Below, piece after piece: positions 61,349 through 64,000 of a DNA stretch of 64,000 bases; the first letter of the stretch is position 1; every line of letters starts with the position of its first letter. Source of the DNA: Polyangium sp. 15x6 (lineage in GTDB: Bacteria; Myxococcota_A; Polyangia; Polyangiales; Polyangiaceae). The notes beneath the pieces were generated by a model that was not told where the DNA came from, did not search any database, and saw only the letters and a program-made list of their open reading frames with translations. Made by a program: the position numbers and the translations under genes. The stretch lies in the NCBI RefSeq assembly GCF_029960785.1, contig NZ_JASBQE010000004.1:217762-281761 (forward strand), written 5' to 3'.

Positions 61349-62065
61349 ATGAAGCTTCGCGCTCACCTTGCGTCGGTGGCGATTCTCGTTCTTGGCACGG
61401 GCGCAGCGTATGCATGGATCGATAGGCTCGAGGCGTATCCGTTCGAGTTCGATCCCGCGAACACGTTCCTCGTCCAGGCGGAATGGCTCGCCGGTATTGG
61501 TTGCCCCACGGGCGCACGTATTTCGCACGACGGCAGCACCACGACGGAGTCGTTCTCCGATCCGGCCTGTGCGACGGGGGACCCGAGAGATCGTCGCAAT
61601 GAGGGGCTCCTGCTCGTCAAGACGGGACCGACCGCCAATTTCGCGGCCGCGGTCGTGGAGATCAAGGGCGCGAGAGGCGAGATCGTGACGGAGGTCGGCT
61701 ACGACATCTGGAAGCCGGATTCGCTGGGCGAGCCGGCCGGATCCCACTGTAGCAATGGGGCGCCGCGGTTCGACATCACCCCTTTCGGGGGCGGCGCGGC
61801 CACGTCCATCGGCTGCAGCTCGCCGCCGCCGGTCGTCGAGGCTTCTGGCGATGGCTGGCTCAGGCTCAGGTGGATGATCCCCGCGATAAAAGTCGAGAGT
61901 CTCTCGATTGTCTTCGACGAGGGGCAAGACACCGGTCCCGACAACTTCGGCCTCGCCGTTCTGGACAACATCGACGTGAATGACACGCTGGTCGGCGCAG
62001 GCCCCGTCTCGGGTACGGGGCTTCCTCCGGGCGATGTCGAGCCCATCTGGAAGGAGGTGTGGTAG
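61349..62065 (+). CDS. Predicted secreted protein of unknown function
   Basis: 238 residues with a signal peptide (AILVLGTGAAYA). Mature part begins WIDRLEAYPFEFDP, has disulfide-ready cysteines (GIGCPTG, DPACATGD, SHCSNG, IGCSSP) and beta-rich strands (GWLRLRWMIPAIKVESLSIV). No family recalled. A TTGACA lies about 80 bases upstream but without a matching -10 at standard spacing. 40 bases separate its stop from the convergent FG-GAP gene. Confidence 0.75.
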   Translation: MKLRAHLASVAILVLGTGAAYAWIDRLEAYPFEFDPANTFLVQAEWLAGIGCPTGARISHDGSTTTESFSDPACATGDPRDRRNEGLLLVKTGPTANFAAAVVEIKGARGEIVTEVGYDIWKPDSLGEPAGSHCSNGAPRFDITPFGGGAATSIGCSSPPPVVEASGDGWLRLRWMIPAIKVESLSIVFDEGQDTGPDNFGLAVLDNIDVNDTLVGAGPVSGTGLPPGDVEPIWKEVW

Positions 62066-62105
62066 GCGCCTGCAAGTCGTGCTCGGTCATTTCAATGCCA
62101 GGCCG

Positions 62106-63113
62106 TCACGGCGCATTCGGCCCCTGGATCACGGGCCCAGCCATGGCGACGCTCGTCCCGCGCATCACCCACGCGGTCATGCGAGGCGGGTTTTGGGCCT
62201 GCCATACCAAATCCATCACTCCGTCGCCATTCAAGTCCCCGGCCGTCGCGACGCTCCAATCATCGTCTTCCGGCCCCGCGACGAGCGGTCCCTGCCCGAG
62301 AAGCGACGTCCCGCCCATCAGCCAAACCGTGAACAGGCTTGGCGGGTCCGTGGTCCAGACAAGATCGGCCATACCATCGAAATTGATGTCGCCCGCGGTC
62401 GTGACCAAGGTCCAATCGATGCCGAGTGGCCCCGAGACCGAAGGCCCCCGCGCGAGGAGCGCCGTGCCGTTCATCAGCCAAATCGCCATCCGATCGTTCG
62501 TCGCATCGCCCCAGACGATGTCACTCATGCCGTCACCATTGAAATCCGCTGTCGTGGACACGCTCCATTCGTCTCCGATCGGGCCGTACAGCGCCGGTCC
62601 CCGCGCGAGCACGGTCGCGCCGTTCATGAGCCACACGGAAAACAGGTTCGTCTTCGCCTGGTGGAAGACCACGTCGGACCAGCCGTCGAGGTTGAAGTCG
62701 GACACGCTCGGCACGAGCGTCCAGTCGTCCCCGATGGGCCCCGGAATTTCGGGGCCGACGGTGAGCACCGACGCTCCGTTCATGAGCCATACGGCGAAAC
62801 GATTTCTCTTCGCATTGCTCCAGAGCACGTCCGCCATGCCATCTCGATTGAAATCCCCTGCGGTCGGCACCGACCAGCCATCGCCCGGTGGTCCGGCGAT
62901 GACCGGCCCGGGCGCTCGCGGACCCGTCCCCTCCATCAACCAGATGGAGAAGAGGTTGTCGCGCGTGTCGTTCCAAAGCACGTCCGCCATCCCGTCGAAA
63001 TCGAAGTCCGCGGCCTGGACGATCTTCCACCCGTCATCGCCGCCGTCCTGGGTCACCTCGCCGAACGCCATCATCGCGCCCAGGACTATCATCGATGCCG
63101 CCGACGATTTCAT
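62106..63113 (-). CDS. Secreted FG-GAP/VCBS repeat protein
   Basis: 335 residues, start at the ATG giving MKSSAASMIV (SD GGAGGAG); earlier codons in the frame would not give a signal. Six consecutive repeats of about 48 residues each carry DFDFDGMADVLW-like calcium-binding loops, then a ~W(L/V)M.G turn (examples FSIWLMEGT, FAVWLMNGA). This forms a beta-propeller-like blade set with calcium sites, as in FG-GAP domains. No other domain is present. Probably extracellular, binding or structural. Confidence 0.9.
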   Translation of the reverse strand: MKSSAASMIVLGAMMAFGEVTQDGGDDGWKIVQAADFDFDGMADVLWNDTRDNLFSIWLMEGTGPRAPGPVIAGPPGDGWSVPTAGDFNRDGMADVLWSNAKRNRFAVWLMNGASVLTVGPEIPGPIGDDWTLVPSVSDFNLDGWSDVVFHQAKTNLFSVWLMNGATVLARGPALYGPIGDEWSVSTTADFNGDGMSDIVWGDATNDRMAIWLMNGTALLARGPSVSGPLGIDWTLVTTAGDINFDGMADLVWTTDPPSLFTVWLMGGTSLLGQGPLVAGPEDDDWSVATAGDLNGDGVMDLVWQAQNPPRMTAWVMRGTSVAMAGPVIQGPNAP

Positions 63114-63329
63114 GACTCCTCCTTCACGAGCGCTCGTCTCCGCGCCGTCTCCTGCGGAAGGAAGCCGATGGAAGCGGCGAAACGAGTGCGCCGCGCACGC
63201 GTGAGATGCGCCTTCGCGCTCGCTGCATAGTGCAATTCCGATCATTACGCCAAGGCTCCCGTTACGGGGTGACGAGCCTTAGGTGTCGCATGTGGAACGC
63301 TTGTCCTCGCGTTTTACGGAGCGCATACG

Positions 63330-64000
63330 ATGTCAGCATTCAACCTAATGCGAAATTCGATTCCAGTGGTGATGGCATTCCACGCTTTCGGATGTGCAGG
63401 CGACCCATCGGCGGCCCCGGATGACGATGCGGAGGTCGCCGAGGCCGTAGGCGAGGTTTGCCGCGGTCGGATCCTCATCGAGGACGTCACCTTCCTTCCG
63501 GATACGGTTCATTGGGAGGATCCCGCGCACCTGATCAGCGCGTCGGAAGGAGTGGGGCCCCGAACACTCTCCCTGTCCTTCGCGTCGAGCGTCGCGGCGG
63601 AGGTATCGGTGACGACCACCAGGACGCCGGCGGACTCGGAGATCTCCAAGGCGGTCGGGTTCAACGTGAGCCAGGAGTTCACGCTCGAGGCGAACTCTAC
63701 CATCCTCGTCCCGGCGTTCGGGTATGCTCGGCTGGAGGCGTATCCCCTCTATCAGCCGATTGTGTGGAACATCGTGTGCGGACGCCACGGACTTACCTTC
63801 GGCTCCGGCATCGTGTACAAGCCGATCGGGGTGTATTTCGCGACGTCGAGCGTCGAGTGCGTCCCCGGCGGCCCCGTCTGTTCGCTCGACGCGGGGGCCG
63901 GCGGGGCCGGCGGCGCGGGCGGAAACGGCGGGGCCGGCGGCGCGGGCGGAAACGGCGGGGCCGGCGGCGCGGGCGGAAACGGCGGGGCCGGCGGCGCGGG
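63330..64000 (+). CDS. Partial lipoprotein with Gly-rich minisatellite linker
   Basis: The frame from ATG 63330 stays open to the right edge (223 codons) and reads as coding: MSAFNLMRNSIP, hydrophobic VVMAFHAFG, lipobox-like FGCAG near residue 22, then TFLPDTVHWEDPAHLISAS and FNVSQEFTLEANSTILVPAFGYARLEAYPLY (in parts), and a glycine-rich stretch from codon 190 on. A weak SD (GGAG) lies before the start. The C-terminus is outside the window. The opposite strand's open frame at 63345-63788 is a shadow. Family not recognised. Confidence 0.75.
   Translation, partial: MSAFNLMRNSIPVVMAFHAFGCAGDPSAAPDDDAEVAEAVGEVCRGRILIEDVTFLPDTVHWEDPAHLISASEGVGPRTLSLSFASSVAAEVSVTTTRTPADSEISKAVGFNVSQEFTLEANSTILVPAFGYARLEAYPLYQPIVWNIVCGRHGLTFGSGIVYKPIGVYFATSSVECVPGGPVCSLDAGAGGAGGAGGNGGAGGAGGNGGAGGAGGNGGAGGA
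63900..64000 (+). repeat. 27-bp tandem repeat encoding Gly/Ala/Asn linker, runs off window
   Basis: Three full copies and part of a fourth of a 27-base unit encoding GGAGGAGGN, with no difference between copies, continuing past the right edge. In frame with the partial lipoprotein gene. Confidence 0.9.

Noticed and set aside
63345..63788. Minus-strand 147-codon gene near the right edge
   Set aside because: The plus-strand frame here has a signal peptide, lipobox and coding-like composition; this is its shadow.

Overview
GC-rich (roughly 70% by eye), gene-dense chromosomal DNA from a myxobacterium, most likely of the Polyangiales (Sorangium/Polyangium/Minicystis side). Evidence: secreted proteins ending in MYXO-CTERM-like tails; a SCE4755-type polysaccharide-monooxygenase-like protein; several lipoproteins with a Gly/Ala/Ser-rich linker after the lipobox; IgGFc-binding-like and TSP3-repeat lipoproteins; two eukaryote-like Ser/Thr kinases, one with a DUF2378-like tail. 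I found no rRNA, tRNA, CRISPR array, insertion sequence or prophage. Most of the window is a housekeeping backbone with lineage-specific envelope genes between.

Layout. 1-7.8 kb: the start of a MoxR ATPase gene running off the left edge, a small unknown gene, a leftward unit (divergent lpxK, lipoprotein, gcvPB), a MYXO-CTERM protein, a lipoprotein, a DUF2726-like protein and the LPMO-like protein. 7.8-12 kb: hemL, a Tat-exported lipoprotein amine oxidase and an alpha/beta hydrolase. 12.2-19 kb: a rightward three-gene unit (membrane Ser/Thr kinase, TPR/PEGA-like membrane protein, propeller-like lipoprotein) meeting a giant amidohydrolase-TSP3 fusion lipoprotein across a strong terminator. 19-28 kb: fsa, ybeY, an HU-like protein, lnt, an outer-membrane barrel, rlmI, a HAD phosphatase and a cytoplasmic kinase. 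28-36 kb: a zinc-ribbon protein with a structured leader, a KOW-domain protein overlapping a two-gene ABC exporter, an 18-copy 21-bp tandem array that fills the gap between two convergent stop codons, a lipoprotein and hemB.

36-49.9 kb: htpG, pdxJ, nnr, a toxin-antitoxin pair, an ECF sigma factor, thiolase with an MBL hydrolase, an OprP-like porin with a purple-acid-phosphatase-like lipoprotein and another lipoprotein, dnaJ, and a PPDK/PEP-synthase regulatory protein. 49.9-64 kb: an IgGFc-binding-like lipoprotein group, a DsbD-N-like periplasmic protein with a candidate sigma-54 promoter, a leftward group (glutamate-synthase-like protein, HExxH protein, membrane protein, MYXO-CTERM-like protein), a sterol-desaturase-family hydroxylase, a thioesterase with an ABC-2 permease, a PH-like membrane protein, a gene remnant, an FG-GAP propeller and a lipoprotein running off the right edge within a 27-bp glycine-coding minisatellite.

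The best candidates for undescribed biology are the kinase/TPR/propeller unit (12.2-16.3 kb), the convergent-gap tandem array (34.2-34.6 kb), the structured leader between the zinc-ribbon and KOW genes (28.8 kb), the amidohydrolase-TSP3 fusion, and the divergent LpxK. All functions are inferred from sequence read by eye; no database search was run.
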